Below, one piece after another: positions 22,900 through 36,094 of a stretch of DNA of 64,000 nt (position 1 is its first letter; each line of letters begins with the position of its first letter). Origin of the DNA: Limnanthes douglasii subsp. nivea (Eukaryota; Streptophyta; Magnoliopsida; Brassicales; Limnanthaceae); assembly GCA_036936605.1 (NCBI GenBank), contig JAUPFV010000004.1, positions 135,851,473-135,915,472 of the forward strand. The letters are read 5' to 3'. The position numbers and the translations under genes were made by a program. The notes beneath the pieces are model-generated. The model searched no databases. It saw nothing but the letters and a program-made list of their open reading frames with translations, and was not told the origin of the DNA.

Positions 22900-25800
22900 T
22901 TAGTTACAAGAAACAAGTGGTAGGTTGATACAGTTGCGACCAACCATGTTGGTATTTTATGAAACGTAAGATAAGGAGTTGAACCATCAATGATGGTGAA
23001 ATATCTATTAATCAAGCAAAGAGTAATTTATGTTTAGTTTCTCTTATTTTTGATTTTCAGTTGTTGATTCATATTGGATATTTCTTTCATTTTTAAAGAT
23101 TAGACACCTTTAGATATTCGAGTCTTTTTAAGAATAATTAAATGAATATTTCTTTACACGATAATATAGTAGGCCGTGGATAGTAATAATAAATGATAAG
23201 TTATATTTAATATATACTATTAAGAATCACAAAAAAACAATAAGCATTCATATATCTAATATACTAATTTGTACCGCTGAAAATTCAGGAAATCTTTGGC
23301 ACAAACACTTATGTCATATCTCTAAGGCAAGAATGTATATGCTTATTGTTGAAAGTTTATTACTTTTCTTTTATTATTCAAAATTTTGTTCTTTTATTGA
23401 ATGGATCAAGATAAAACAGACCGAAGTGAAAAGGTTAGGTGCATACAGAACTAAAGAAGTCTTGGGGTTAATACATACATATATTTGTAGATTGTCCCAT
23501 ATGAGTCATGGAACATGAAATGATTTTATATTATTTATAGATGACTTCTCTAAATATAGGTATCTTACTCTTATTCATGATAAATCAGACGTCTTAGATA
23601 AGTTCATAGCTTTTAAGAACAAAGTTTCAAAACAACATGGTAAAAGCGTCAAGTGCACCAGATCTGACAGTGATGGTGAATACTATGAAAAATATGACAG
23701 TATAGGTGAATAAAATATGGACTATTTATAAATTACGGAGCGGAGTGTGGTATACCTTGTCAGAAATACAATGTGAATTTCATCCAACATGAATATCATA
23801 TATAAGGGACAAAACCAAACGTTTAACGTTATGATAAGATTTATGATTAGTCATTCGATTTCAGATTATCACTATAAGGTGAGGGAATAAAATGTGATGC
23901 ATACATTTTTAATATAGTTCATAAAAGAGAAACCTTTAATATCTCATACGAACTTTGGATTAAACACAAACCTAGCTTAAAACATATGCATGTTTACAAA
24001 TATTTATTTCAAGTGAATACTTATAGGTTAAATCAAATGAAATTAGAATTATATGCATTTAGTTTTTATTTCATTGGATATTCTAAAAATTCAAGCTATT
24101 TTAAGCTTTATGAACATTCCAATAAAAGTTTAAGAATGTTGAGTTTAAGGGGAAATATTTGAAACAAATGTTCGTTTTGAGGAATAATCAATAAATATTT
24201 ATAAAATTTCTAATGAAATATTCAAGTATGGGAATATTTTGTTTCAGTACCATTCATTTTTATACTAATTAGAACAAAAAGACACTAAAAGTGATATTTA
24301 TCTTCCATATATGGTAAAAATTTGTTAAAGGAGATCAAACTCTACCTATTCAAGAAGCGCAAACTCAACAAATAGTAAGTAGCTTTAAGAAGGTCCACTA
24401 CAAAAAAAAAATTATATATTCGGATTACATAGTGCATCTTCAAGAACATAAAGATTCATGTGGTGTAACGGTAAACGGTCTGTCGTGTTTTCATGGAGCT
24501 ATGAATATTTCTAATTCTTAGTTTTGGATTAATGTTTTGAAGGAAGAGTATAAATAAATGAAAGATAATATGGTTTGAGAGTTTATCTCATTACTTGAAA
24601 TAAATAAGTTGATTGATTGTAAGTGGATTTACAAAAAAACAAATGTTCCCAAAGATAATGTGAAGAGACATAAAACGTGATCTGTGGTAAAACATCATAC
24701 ATAAGTGTGAATGGACTAAATTTAAAGATACATTCTCTTTAGTTTAATCTAAAGATTCTTTTAGGACAACCATGACACTAGTTTACACTTTAACCTAGAG
24801 CTAGTTTTCAAAATTGATAAGGTTATACCCCTTGGGCATGGTATACTCTTTATTATGAGGAGGTAGGTTTGGTAAAAGGTGATACGATGATTGATCAAGT
24901 AAACAAACTATACCCCTCAAACAGGCCTTATCCCTCTCGACGGCTAGGAGAGCTCACCAAGTAACAAGATGACGATCGAGCCAAAATAGTATGCTCGACC
25001 TATAGTAATAAAGCCGACCGAGCTTACAAGTAGCAACCAAACGCGACCCCTCGGGAATAGTATAACCAGCAAAACAATAGCAGTTACGTGGAGCAAACAC
25101 GAACATCGTTATTTACGCGATTAAGAGAATGTGGAATTTAACTATTATCTATTAAATTCACGATGTAAATAAAAAATAAAAAATTAGATAGTGTGGAAAA
25201 TGGAAGTGATCCTGTCATATATAAATATGCCGAAATCCTTAGAGAAATTATTCATCTTTCTTTAATAGAAAAAAGAATATATTATTATCACAAATGATTA
25301 TATTCCTTGATCTCTTATTTCTCATCATACATTCATAAATGTCCCTATCAGATTAGGCACCATATTTGGGAATGATACCGAACCATTGTCTGTTGTTGGT
25401 AGCCGTTCCCAGAGATTTAACGATAGTGGTAACAATGTCAGGAATCGAAAGGGAAGCTATGGGGGCTCAACACGATCGTGAGGATCAAGCAAACACCCAA
25501 GGATTCATGGATAATTATAGTAGAAATGATGATCAGTCCCAAGTCAACCAAGAGATTATGGTTGGAATTGGAGACCAATCCCAAATTAATACTATTGGCG
25601 CAACCGTTCGCTTAGTACCGCCGGCGTGCCCACCCAGGATAATAATTCTCTCATTTTAGGTGTATCCACCACCCCATCTTATGTCCAAGTTCTAGAATCT
25701 TAGATAGAGGAGCTCAAGAGAGAGTATCTCAAATCGAACCAGTTATAACTTGAAAGGGACAAAGAGGCTAGGGAATGAATGGAGAAAATAATTGGGGCAC

Positions 25801-28369
25801 TGCACCTCCCAACTGAGAAAGTTATGTTAGAAAAAAATGCTAAACAAGACCTAGCCCGGGAGGCCAACAAGGTTAGTCATGCTGAAAAAACTAACGGGCA
25901 AGTGGAAGACGTCAAACACACTGGGGAAAGCAAAAGAAAAAAATAAAAGAAAATAAAAGTGAAAGATTTCGATCTAGAGGATTAGTCGAGTGACAACGTT
26001 GCAATGAGAGGAAGGGAGCCATAAGTGATAGAATACGACTAGGTGAGGCCGATGATGGCAGCTTATGTACTCTATGAGTCCTCTTTCGTAAAATAGATCC
26101 TAGAAGGAAATATCTCCAAAAAGTTCAACCCTTACAAAATGCACTCGTACGAAGGATCGAGAGATCTGGAGCACCATCTGGAGTAATTCAGAAACATGAT
26201 GATGGCCTTCAACCCCGATAACATGTTATTGTGTAGGGATTTTTCCATGGCGTTCAAAGGGAATGCACTTGACTGGTTCAACAGTCTCCTAAAAGGATCG
26301 ATCGAGGACTTTAAAAGTCCATGGGTCGCATTTAGGAATTGTTTCATGGGAAACATAGAGCATAAAATGGAATGATATTTTATTATGAACTTATACCAGA
26401 GGATGGGGGAGTCCATCAAAGCTATGTTCAAAGTTTTGTCTGCAAGATGAACTCCTTATCAAGTTGGGAAGATCTTGTAGCGGTTGTTACCTTCAAGAGG
26501 AGGTTAGATCGTGAGGTACCACTTTATACAAACCTCGTCCAGCTCATAGTATAAAAAATGGTCTGACAAACTTGTTGAGGTCTTATAAACCTATCAAACG
26601 GCCCCTGGTCATCTACATGCAAAACCCCTTTCTTTATGGTCTATAAAATTAAAGAACTTGTCTCTGCTGAAATCATCATCCCCAATCATCGGTTCGTGAA
26701 TTATTCTGAGGATATCAATATCGATGAACGATAGTTATCTTTTGAATTAATTGAAAAACGACAAGATCAAACGCATGTTCGATCTGAGCCTTTTAAAATC
26801 CTTATGAGAATCTGGTTAATTTCAAGATGAAACCCTGAACCTTACAAGTTAACGTACTGAAATATCCTTGAAGCATCAATCACTTGAAATTGTATCACCA
26901 TACCATGTATAACAGCTGTGCACTCTTTTTCCCTTATGGTGGCGTTGGGAGTTTTATTGAGGCACATTGTAAGCCATTGACTTAATGAAATGTTCCACTT
27001 CCAAAATCTTTTTTCATCTACATCACGTAATATAAATGACACAACCATCTTTTTATCCTGATGGGTTGGCCCTGATAAACAATGCAGGGGGTCAGATAGT
27101 AACACCACTTAGCGAAATGTTTAAAAACCATGCATGTACGAAAGAGGCCACATTGTTCCCTGACTCAAGAATTCAATTAAAGAGAACGAGTCATTTAACA
27201 ATGCCCGTGTGGCTATGCAAAGGGCCATACGGATCCCGAGCATTAGTTGCCGACCTAACGATCTTGTTCATAGACCAAACCTACCGAGGCCACCCAATAG
27301 GCCATATTAAGCCTTAATATATACAACCAAATTCGCGACCTGGTTAAGTGACCAAACCCAAGGGTCCATGCACGAGGCCGCAATGTGCTTACTTAATAAA
27401 AAAACTATCAACGCGTTAACCCCTAAAACCCCCTTCCCTTATCATTTAATAAATTACAACACGCATCATCCAATATCAATATTAGAAACATCATATCATC
27501 TTAACATTAACTTACTATAAAATAATCGCACTTCACCAATCCATATACAATAACCATAGTACAAAACAAAAAAATCCAATCAAAGTCACCTTGGGTACAA
27601 AAGTTTAAAACCTAAATCGTTAAGGATACAAGACTCCCTACATGACCCTTACATCCTTTGTTAACTGAGTTAGGCAAGCCATACTCTAATCTAAACCCAC
27701 AGTGACCTTCCTCTATTTAGATAATGTAAGTTTAGTAACATTTCTTAATAGTAACATCGAGGAAGAAATCTACATGGTGCAAGCTGAGAACTTTGTAGTT
27801 GTGGAGTAAAAACAGTGGTATGAAAACTTAAGAAATTCATCTATGGGCTCGACATTGGTACCATAAGTTCCTTTCAATAATATTTTCATTTGGTTTTGAA
27901 ATGAACTTGGTTGATAAATGCACAATACTAGATATTGCATTTGTTATCGGGTTATTGGGAAGGCATGCAAGTGATGCAAAGAAGGACCATTGGAAAATAG
28001 TCAAATGAGTTCTATGGTATTTGCAACAAAAAAATATACATGTTGACATATAAGAAGTCGGATGATCAGGAGATCATTAGGTAATTTTGACTTATAGTTT
28101 GATTGGTTTTATTGACACACTTTAAAGCACTTTGTAACAGATATTCATATTAGTTAGAGGTACAACATCGTGGAAAATATAAAGTAAAAACTTTGCATCC
28201 TCCATTGTGGGAGGATAATTGTGTGCATTCTTTGAGGCGTTCAACTAGGCACTATGGTTCTAGAATTTTGTCACAAGACCACGCATTATAAAATGAATAG
28301 AAGATATCATGAGGCTCACAATAATTATGTAGTCCAGTACTCAAACAATAACAAGAGCTCAGATAAGTC
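22900..28369 (+). mobile_element. decayed Ty1/copia element with a nested gypsy element
   Basis: Copia domains appear in order, broken by many stops: protease remnant (VDTVATNHVGI near 22925), gag-pre-integrase (NLWHKHLCHISKARM near 23295), integrase (FILFIDDFSKYRYL near 23535, RSDSDGEYY near 23665, integrase C-terminus with YELWIKHKPSLKH near 23945), and reverse-transcriptase N-terminus (KLIDCKWIYKKTN near 24610). The reverse transcriptase is interrupted near 24820 and resumes near 27690 (FLNSNIEEEIYMVQ near 27745), continuing to LDIAFVIGLLGRHASD near 27930 and an RNase H remnant up to the microsatellite at 28370. No LTR was recognised. Confidence 0.75.
24820..27690 (+). mobile_element. internally deleted Ty3/gypsy element nested in the copia element
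   Basis: The right edge of an LTR-like stretch (about 24830-25350) is followed by a primer-site-like TTAGGCACCATATTTGGG near 25349. A gag domain lies at about 26105-26540 (KKFNPYKMHSYEGSRDLEHH, LLCRDFSMAFKGNALDWFNS). Directly after it, at 26615-26820, comes the integrase C-terminus (TPFFMVYKIKELVSAEIIIP). Protease, reverse transcriptase, RNase H and the integrase core are missing, so this is a deletion derivative. A G-rich tract near 27087 (GCAGGGGG) may be its polypurine tract. Ends are approximate, inferred from where the copia sequence stops and resumes. Confidence 0.6.

Positions 28370-28414
<45 letters not shown>
28370..28414. repeat. (AC)n(AT)n microsatellite
   Basis: About nine AC units followed by about fourteen AT units. 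It lies exactly where recognisable copia RNase H sequence ends. Confidence 0.95.
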
Positions 28415-28417
<3 letters not shown>

Positions 28418-30648
28418 AAAAAAAGAGTATATAATCTTCAAATCAACATAGATCACATCATGTTATTCAGTATTTGGAGTCATTTTGAAGGTTTCAAATG
28501 TCTAATTCTTGTTTTGAATTGTGATTTCATTTTGTGTTACAGAAGTAATTCCTTTTATTGGTTATTGTTATGATTTTTTTATTTGGTTTTATAAAAATTA
28601 AAACACAAATAAGAGAGTTACCGATAACCCTCCGAAAAAATTCATATTACCGATAACCACTTGGATTTTAAAGTTTACAAAAAATGGAGATGCAACATAA
28701 AAGCTTCCAACAATACCCTTAAACACATAAAACATGTACACCATTAACAATTAATTATTTGTAACCTTCAAAACTTAACATATTTCAAACCTTAAATAAA
28801 AAATCCAAAAACCCATATATTTTCATTTTTTAAAGTTGAACAAAACCAAATCCATGATGATATTTTTGGAGAACTACTTTTGCACTCTAAATATATCTAT
28901 TTTCGCACCCACATATAGTCTAAAAATTATTTTAAAAAAATCAATATAAAAATGAAAACATTTTCACAACTACAAAAAAATAGTTGTTTACACTCAATTA
29001 ACACTTATTTTCACAAAACAAGTTTGTATTTTGTGTTCTCATACAATCAAAATTATTTAGCAACTAACGTCATACTTTTGCAACTATTTTATTTTTATTT
29101 CCGTACCTTATTTGCACATAATTCCGCAACTTGAACATTGTTGCTTTTTTGTACCCTCGATTGCATGTAATTATATACCTATAGAACAATAGCTTTTTCA
29201 CAACCCCAATTACACGTAAACCCACAACTGGAACACAATTGCTTTTTTCAAACTAATTTTGCAACTACAAAAGAGTTAGTTGTTTCACACCTAATTAAAA
29301 ATTATTTTCACAAAACAAAATTGTATTTTGTTTTTTCACACAATAAGACTTATTTAGCAACCAATGTTTATTTCTGCAACTTTTTTCTTCTTATGTTCGC
29401 ACCTCATTTTGCACGTAATTCTGCAACTTGAACAAAATTATTATTTTAACCTTAATTACACGTAATACCGCACGTGAACACAATTTTGTTTGTAACCCAA
29501 TTACACATACCGCATCTGGAATACAATTTTTTTAAAACTAATTTTGCATCCGAATTACACGTATTTTAGTGTCTAAATGCAGTTCAAATATGTTTATAAA
29601 AAAATTATTATTCATAGCTCTAGTTTTGTTCGTCTTAAAAACAATAAAATCAATCGTATATTTAGATTTTATTTTTTTGGAGCTATGATTTGAAAGATAT
29701 GACATTTGATAAAACAAAAAATAGGAAAGAGAAAAAATAGTTTGGGTATTTTGGACTACTAGGTGGTTATCAAAGATGACATTTTTTCCGAACTTGCGAG
29801 TACCCACCTGAACCGACCCAATAGGTTAGGTTACCTCAACTATATTTTTTTGTCGCTGAGTTATGAATTTAAAAATTAATTACTCGTTCATTTCGGGTCG
29901 GACTATGGATTTTAACATTTTCTCGTAAATACCCAACGCAAACCTGACTCAACATATAAAAACCTAAAAAATTCTAACATCTTATAAAAAAATCATGGTT
30001 GAATAAATAGTTATTCGGTGTTCAAGGATGGGTACTCAAGTCGGGAAGGTTCGAACGTGAAAAACATGTAGTTTTACCTAATTTTGAGTTGGATTCGGGT
30101 TTGGGTTCGAGAAAATAAAACCGGATTCGAATTTTGGTTTTGGTTTTGGTTTAACTATACTCACACTCATCCCGACCCATTATAATTTCTACTTTTAATT
30201 CAAATCCAAATAGTTATCCGCACTTTATCAAATTTTGAATGGTTATTGATAAATAGATTTGATATTTGATGGTTATTGATAAATTATTTTATTTTTTTAT
30301 TTTTTTATAGCCGATAATTATTATTATTATTCTTTTTAACCTTTTAATTTATTAAATTTTTAGATTTATTTTTTGTATATGAACTTTTTTCTGTTAAATC
30401 TTCAAATTTAATAATAATTTAATTAAATAGATAAATTTAGATGAATTCATTAAACATGCTATTTATTTAATTTAAGTGATGGTTAGATAAATTTATAAAT
30501 TTATAACAATAGTTAACAAATAATAATTAAGCGGATAAATACTTTTTTAATTTTATCAGAATATTAATTTATAATTATGTGAAAAAAATAAAAACTAAAT
30601 AATTAAAAGTCATTCTTTACAACTATATCCACTATTCATATAACTAAG
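28415..30648. other. anonymous AT-rich DNA with a 295-bp tandem duplication
   Basis: No genes seen. The clearest structure is a two-copy direct repeat with a period of 295 bp (about 28960-29255 and 29256-29556, anchored by CAACTACAAAA at 28967 and 29262). Each unit contains repeated CACGTAATTCYGCAACTTGAAC-like submotifs. 29790-30185 is rich in GGGTTCGGGT/ACCCGACC-type words that often occur near plant DNA transposons but cannot be assigned here. Confidence 0.7.
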
Positions 30649-30664
30649 TATACCGATAAACAGA
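30649..30664. repeat. target-site duplication left of the SINE
   Basis: TATACCGATAAACAGA; matches 30867-30882 with two transitions. Confidence 0.85.
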
Positions 30665-30866
30665 CCCTAAGGGGTAGCCGAGTTGGTTGAGTATGACATT
30701 TTTATGACCAAAAGGTTATGAATTCGAGTTCCTCTACATACGTTTTCTCGGCTGAGTCTGTCACCTTGTGTGGTTTACCTTCTGGCGTTGGTTTGCAGGC
30801 TATCGCGTCAGACTGTGCGCACTCATTGCACTATGAGTAGCGGCTGCGGGTTCCCTCCAAAAAAAA
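30665..30866 (+). mobile_element. tRNA-derived SINE, Au-like
   Basis: About 200 bp with RNA polymerase III promoter boxes: box A TAGCCGAGTTGG (30675-30686) and box B like ATTCGAGTTCC (30722-30732). The 3' part GTTTGCAGGCTATCGCGT ... TAGCGGCTGCGGGTT is, from memory, the conserved tail of plant Au SINEs. It ends in an A run and is flanked by a 16-bp target-site duplication (TATACCGATAAACAGA at 30649, TATACCAATAAACAAA at 30867, two mismatches). Box A, box B, tail and duplication together make this a firm call; the family name is from recall only. Confidence 0.88.
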
Positions 30867-30882
30867 TATACCAATAAACAAA
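30867..30882. repeat. target-site duplication right of the SINE
   Basis: TATACCAATAAACAAA; partner of 30649-30664. Confidence 0.85.
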
Positions 30883-31283
30883 TTATAACAAAATATAAAA
30901 CATATAAAACACATAATGAAATTATAATGTTGCTTACAAATAAAATTCAGTTCAGCCGTGTACAATCGGCTCATATATATTATTTTTGTCAGATAGAGAT
31001 GTTTTGAGTTTCATTCGGGGGTTTAAATCGAAAGTTTCGTATTCTTAACTTCCACGCCACGCCTTATCTTCAAACAGATTTAAAAGTCTTCAGTCCCAAA
31101 TAAGTAATTTATATGTTTATTTATCTGAGAAAGAAGATGTATTTCAATATATAATTTTTTGATATTTTAATATCATTAAAAAAATATTTAAAAAATGGTA
31201 CAAATTTAAAGAACGTGTTTCGAAAAAAAAGTAATGTTTAAAATCAAATACGACAAAACATAAATAAAAGAATATATCATTGT

Positions 31284-31326
31284 TTGAGAACATTTTGGAT
31301 CAGAATCAAATCCAAAATGTTCTCAA
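31284..31326. repeat. perfect 17-bp inverted repeat with 9-base loop
   Basis: Left arm TTGAGAACATTTTGGAT at 31284-31300 and its exact reverse complement at 31310-31326. It sits at the 5' edge of the LINE fragment. It could fold into a hairpin; I see no miRNA-like longer stem. Confidence 0.85.
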
Positions 31327-31329
31327 GAT

Positions 31330-32825
31330 GACTATCAATAATAGCAACACTCATTCCATTATTTGGAAACTCAATGAAGATGGATAATTTAACTGTAAAA
31401 ATACATGGTGTGAAGTAAAAAAAAAGGTAATAAATCTTATCTGTTTGCAAGATTGTGGAATAACGTTACGCCCCGTAAGTATTCGTTTTTGCTCTGGAGA
31501 TCTTTAAAAGGTTGACTTCCTGTGGATTCAGTTCTGCAAAGAAGAAAAACGTAATTAGTATCAAAACGCCAGCACTGCTGTAACACTGAAAATATAAATC
31601 ATGTTTTTATAGAATGTCAAAAGGCCTGGGAAGTGTGGTCCTACTTTGCTGCCTACTTCAACATCTATATCACTAATAACATGTCTCTCTCTCACATGCT
31701 GAGATCTTGGTTCTGGTCGACTGGTAAAGTGATTCACATGCGCACCAGCATACCCACAATTGTTGCTTGGGTAATCTGGAACGCAAGAAACAAAATGAAG
31801 ATGGAGAGCAAAGTCATAAGCTCTGAGAGTATGATTGGTCACATAATCTATATACTCTCAAGCTTAGACAGAGCCAATTTGTTTAAAATAAAACACTGGG
31901 ATAAGGGCAGAGACGTTGGCATCTCTATTGGCTGTATAAACCAATTGGTCAGGCCAAACATACCAGTCTCGCTTAGTTGGGTTTGTCCTAAGCTAGGCCG
32001 TTATAAACTAAATTCGGATGGGGCTTGTGCTGGGTCTGAAGAATGTTTTGGAGGTGGTCTGGTCAGGGTTTTTTCTGGGAAAGTTTTATTTGGTTATGGC
32101 ACGGTCTATGGCAAGGGAAGCCCTTTTATTGCGGAGACCAGAGTGATGCTGGATGGCCTTCTCTTTTGCTTTGACAAGGGATTAACTCGTTAGACATTGA
32201 GACAGATTCTAGCACTCTGACTCAAATGTCACTAACAGGCAGAGCCGCTGGTTTCTCAAACCCTTGCTTAATTGCTGCTACAAGCTTATCTCCTCTAACA
32301 TGAAGGTTATCCACGTTTTCAGAGAACAGAATGTAGCAGCATGCTGGATGGTGAAGCATACTCAAGATTTCAATAGGCATATGTTCCTGGAAGAAACCGA
32401 AATCCCTAATAAACTTCATACTATCACCTTTTTAGAAGGACTGGGAGTGTGCTACGTCAGAATTACTCAGTAAATTTTATCAGTAAAGACATTACCTGGG
32501 CACAACTTCAATCGTCTTCATAGATAGCTCGCTGTAACTATGCAAGAACTGGATTTTTGGCTTCAATAGTTGGTAAATCTCTTCGAAGATAGATGCAAGG
32601 ATCAATTTTGGTACGGTTGTTGAGATCGGATGAACTGCATGTAAGCTTGGATTAATGGATTTGAGTTTTTTGGTCGATAAGGAAGTCTGAAGGCGAAGAA
32701 AAGAAGAGACTAGGGTTTCGATTTGAGGCTTTAATTTTGGTTGAGAAGCTGCTATGCAGTGTTTATATTTGTTTTTAAAGCATTAATAAAAGGCCCAAGT
32801 TGAATTAAAAAAAGTACTGCAAAAA
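31330..32825 (+). pseudogene. 5'-truncated L1-like LINE (zinc-binding domain and RNase H)
   Basis: The 5' part reads, with breaks, like the reverse-transcriptase zinc-binding domain (YSIIWKLNEDG-like sequence near 31350; CGITLRPVS and a Cys/His cluster near 31565-31620). The frame 31633-32193 continues with VIWNARNKMKM and the plant LINE RNase H (LGRYKLNSDGACAGSE, AETRVMLDGLLFCFDKG). A shift near 32190 moves the rest into 32264-32473 (MKVIHVFREQNVAACWMVKH). It is closely similar in arrangement to 45386-46567. The 3' end is the short A run near 32807-32815. The 5' truncation point lies close to the inverted repeat at 31284. Confidence 0.82.
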
Positions 32826-35800
32826 TATCATCAAAACTAAAAAAAAACTTAGAATACAATGGGTAAAATACGTGGCAAGTCGTCATGTTTATTATTTGTT
32901 ACACATGAGTCCATATCTTTTATTTGTGTAATAAACGAATTTCTAATTTTTTTTAAAAATGTTATAAACGATTTCTTTTACCATATTTTTTTTACATTTT
33001 GACCTTCCACGCTAATTTCCACATATGACGCTGATGTAGACGTGATAAATATTCAAAAAAAACTTATTATTTAAATAATTTTATTAGTCAACCCGACCAT
33101 CAAAGTTTGGATAAACCCCTTGTCAATCGAAAGTACGGATAAAACTCGTGTTAATCGCAACCGGAAGTACGATGTCTACGATGCGACACCATTTCTACAA
33201 TGTCAAAAGAGGATTGAACCGGATGAAGATGGATTCAGGAGATATGAATGGGCAATATCAATGTATGATGAGAAATACAAAACGATACCCTTCTAATTCA
33301 TTAAAAATATTGTAGCCTCACATTTTCTGGGAGATTTGATAAAGTCAAGTCCATAGGTATAACGAAATTACAAGATTTTGTACGACGTTGTTTTGAAGAG
33401 CTTCAAACGATGGTGTACAAGGAAGATAATGAGAGGATAAGCTTCAAAATGATGGTGTACGAGGAAGGACATAAGAAGATGAGGATGAGTCTTGTGGAAA
33501 ATAATGGGTAATGTTCAGGAATGCGGAGTTGGAAGAAGCTCGGCCCGTAATTGAAAGAAAAAAATGATGATGGATCATGACCGAAGGATTTTGGTTAGAT
33601 CGAAAGATGAGAAGAACCGAAAGAGGAATTGGTAGCCAAGAATTTTTCAACATGAGTTTATTAAACCCGTAACCTCAGTTTTCATTCATTTCTAATTGGT
33701 TTCACTCTGCTCATTCATTCCTCAACACAAGAAACACGATACCAATAATAATGTATGTTGTAAACTAACATCAATTGTTCTTGCAATAGCTATCGAGCCA
33801 TAATAAACTAATAGCTACTAGAATTTGAATAACAATATATAAAAAACCAAAATCAACAAAAATATATCCACTTTAACTGCATAACCAACCCAGTGACATT
33901 AAATACCACAAATATATCTTACTAACACAGATTCACAAAAACAAGTCTGATGTAACTTAGAATTCTAAACTTCATGATGCCCGAGGTAGGGACCGGTGCC
34001 ATCAAAACAGGGCTCCTACCCAAAGATCAAAAAATGATAATTTTAAGCCCAAGTTCCAGAAGAACCACCTTACGTTCGATTACCAAAGATAGTTTGGCAA
34101 CCCCATCATCAACCGCAAAAATATCATTTCTGACCTTATCCTTGATAAGGCTATATAATACCCGAATAGTGATAATTCATATCAATGTACCTACAAATAA
34201 GGTTGTATTTTATTTGCAATTGTATATTTGATATTTAATATATATATATATATATACACACAGGAGAAGGACCCCAAAATGAGGATCTCTCTCATTTTTC
34301 TTCAATTAAGTATATTAAATTATTTTCTCTTTATAAAATATATATTTTTTCTCTAAAAAGTTTTATTCTCTCCCATTCAGATCTAAAATTCTTTTAAAAT
34401 ATTATAAAGATCTTGAGTTTTACCAATGACACCGTCTGTGGTAACAATTTTTCATATTTTAACCAAAGGATTTTGACCGGAATTGAGAAAAGAAAAATAA
34501 TTATATTAGGTTAAACCGTGAAAGTGGTACAATCAAGACCGAGTTTAAACAATAAGTAAATTTTGGGGCCGTTAGTAATTTGAACCATTATTCGTCAAAT
34601 TTCTTGTCGTTAATCAAAGCTATGAAATCGGGAAGGATTAGAAGATGATGTAATTGTTACAAGAATAAAGTCAACGTCTTGGTTGATCAAAATTTTATAC
34701 AATACGAACATCAAGAACTATGATTCAACAGAAAAAGCAAAGAATTTAATTCAAGAAGGAAAATATTAATTTCAGAAGGAAAGTCTCACAGTCTTGCTTT
34801 TATATCAATCAACGATGAATAATTTTTTTATGTTCAAGTGAAATTAGAAATATAGAGAGATCGTTTGTGGTTTTCTTAGTTCAGTTCTTAGTATTACGAG
34901 TAAAAGTTTATTTGGTTAAAGAATCAAACATTTTTCAGAAATGATTCAATTTGTAAAAAAAGTTTGAGTCGAGGATCAATCCCGATCCAAATTTAACAAA
35001 ATTTAAACAAGAATCAATTCTTCTTTTCAATTTTCTCAATCTATAAGTTTTGATCGAAAGTTATTTAGTTTTTTTTCTTCCATTTACTGTTATTAGTTAC
35101 ATGTTTATAATTAAAAAAAATCATCAAATCTGAGATTGAGAACCAATTTAGGTTGATTATATTATGAAAAATTCTTATTCGATTGAAATACGATTAAAAT
35201 TCTAGTTTTGTTTATAACTAGTTCATTATTTGATTTGTGTTTTTAATTTATTAAGGTTTATATTAAGTTCAAGAATCAGATTTGATTATTGTGATTTATT
35301 AATTAATTTAGCAACTCAAGAGCAATATCTATGACGTGTGGGTAGAATAGTGTGTAAATTATAGTGTCGTATAATTAACTTCTTAAATTATGCATATAAT
35401 GTAACTGAAGTGCTAGAAATCGTGAAAATGGTTGTCTTAGATAATACATTGCAGTGAGCATGTTAATATCGTGTTTTTTGTTTATTATAGTCGCGTTAGG
35501 TGAAGTTTAATTTTGTGAAACACTATAAGAGTCACATAATATAGAAGTATATTGTATATGTTATATCAGTGCCCGGTAATATAAGTGTGTGCAAGCAAAA
35601 TAGTGAAATTATAACGTTTTTCTCGTACATGGTATACCGTAGTGCAAGGTTTATTAAATGCGAGTGTAGATCTTTATATTTAAGGGTGTGCAAACTAATT
35701 TTTATGTGATGTGTTTTATGATAGAAAACCTATTTTATGTAAGCATATAGTTGTAATCATAAATTATGATTGAATTGTGTCGTATTATTGTAGTTATATG

Positions 35801-36024
35801 TGATTGTGAGAAGATATTATAATGCATGTGTTTAATGTAATATTAATACCTCCTCACTATAATATGTATGTGTGTGTGTATTATTATGCTAAATATGTGT
35901 GCACCATGGTTGTTGATAGTTACATATAGTGTAACAACAGTGTTTACCTAACCTTTGTGGTATGTGTAATGTATGTACATGTGGAAATATTGTAAGATGC
36001 AATATTCTGAGTATAAAGTGGTGA
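32826..36024. other. anonymous AT-rich DNA
   Basis: I see no gene. Short frames here are chance. A (TA)n run followed by CACACA lies at 34236-34261. 32880-33130 looks like an old repeat but has no identifiable ends. Confidence 0.65.
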
Positions 36025-36045
36025 GTGTGTATGTGTGTGTGTGTG

Positions 36046-36094
<49 letters not shown>

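Noticed and set aside
28254..28451. 65-codon frame across the (AC)n(AT)n tract
   Set aside because: It consists of decayed copia sequence and microsatellite translation (THTHIYIYIY); not a gene.
30672..30740. functional tRNA gene
   Set aside because: Boxes A and B are present but no cloverleaf forms and the sequence continues into a SINE body with A tail and target duplication.
31284..31326. microRNA precursor
   Set aside because: The stem is perfect but only 17 bp, with no extended imperfect stem.
33444..33653. 69-codon minus-strand frame
   Set aside because: Composition-driven, no domain, no splice or promoter support.
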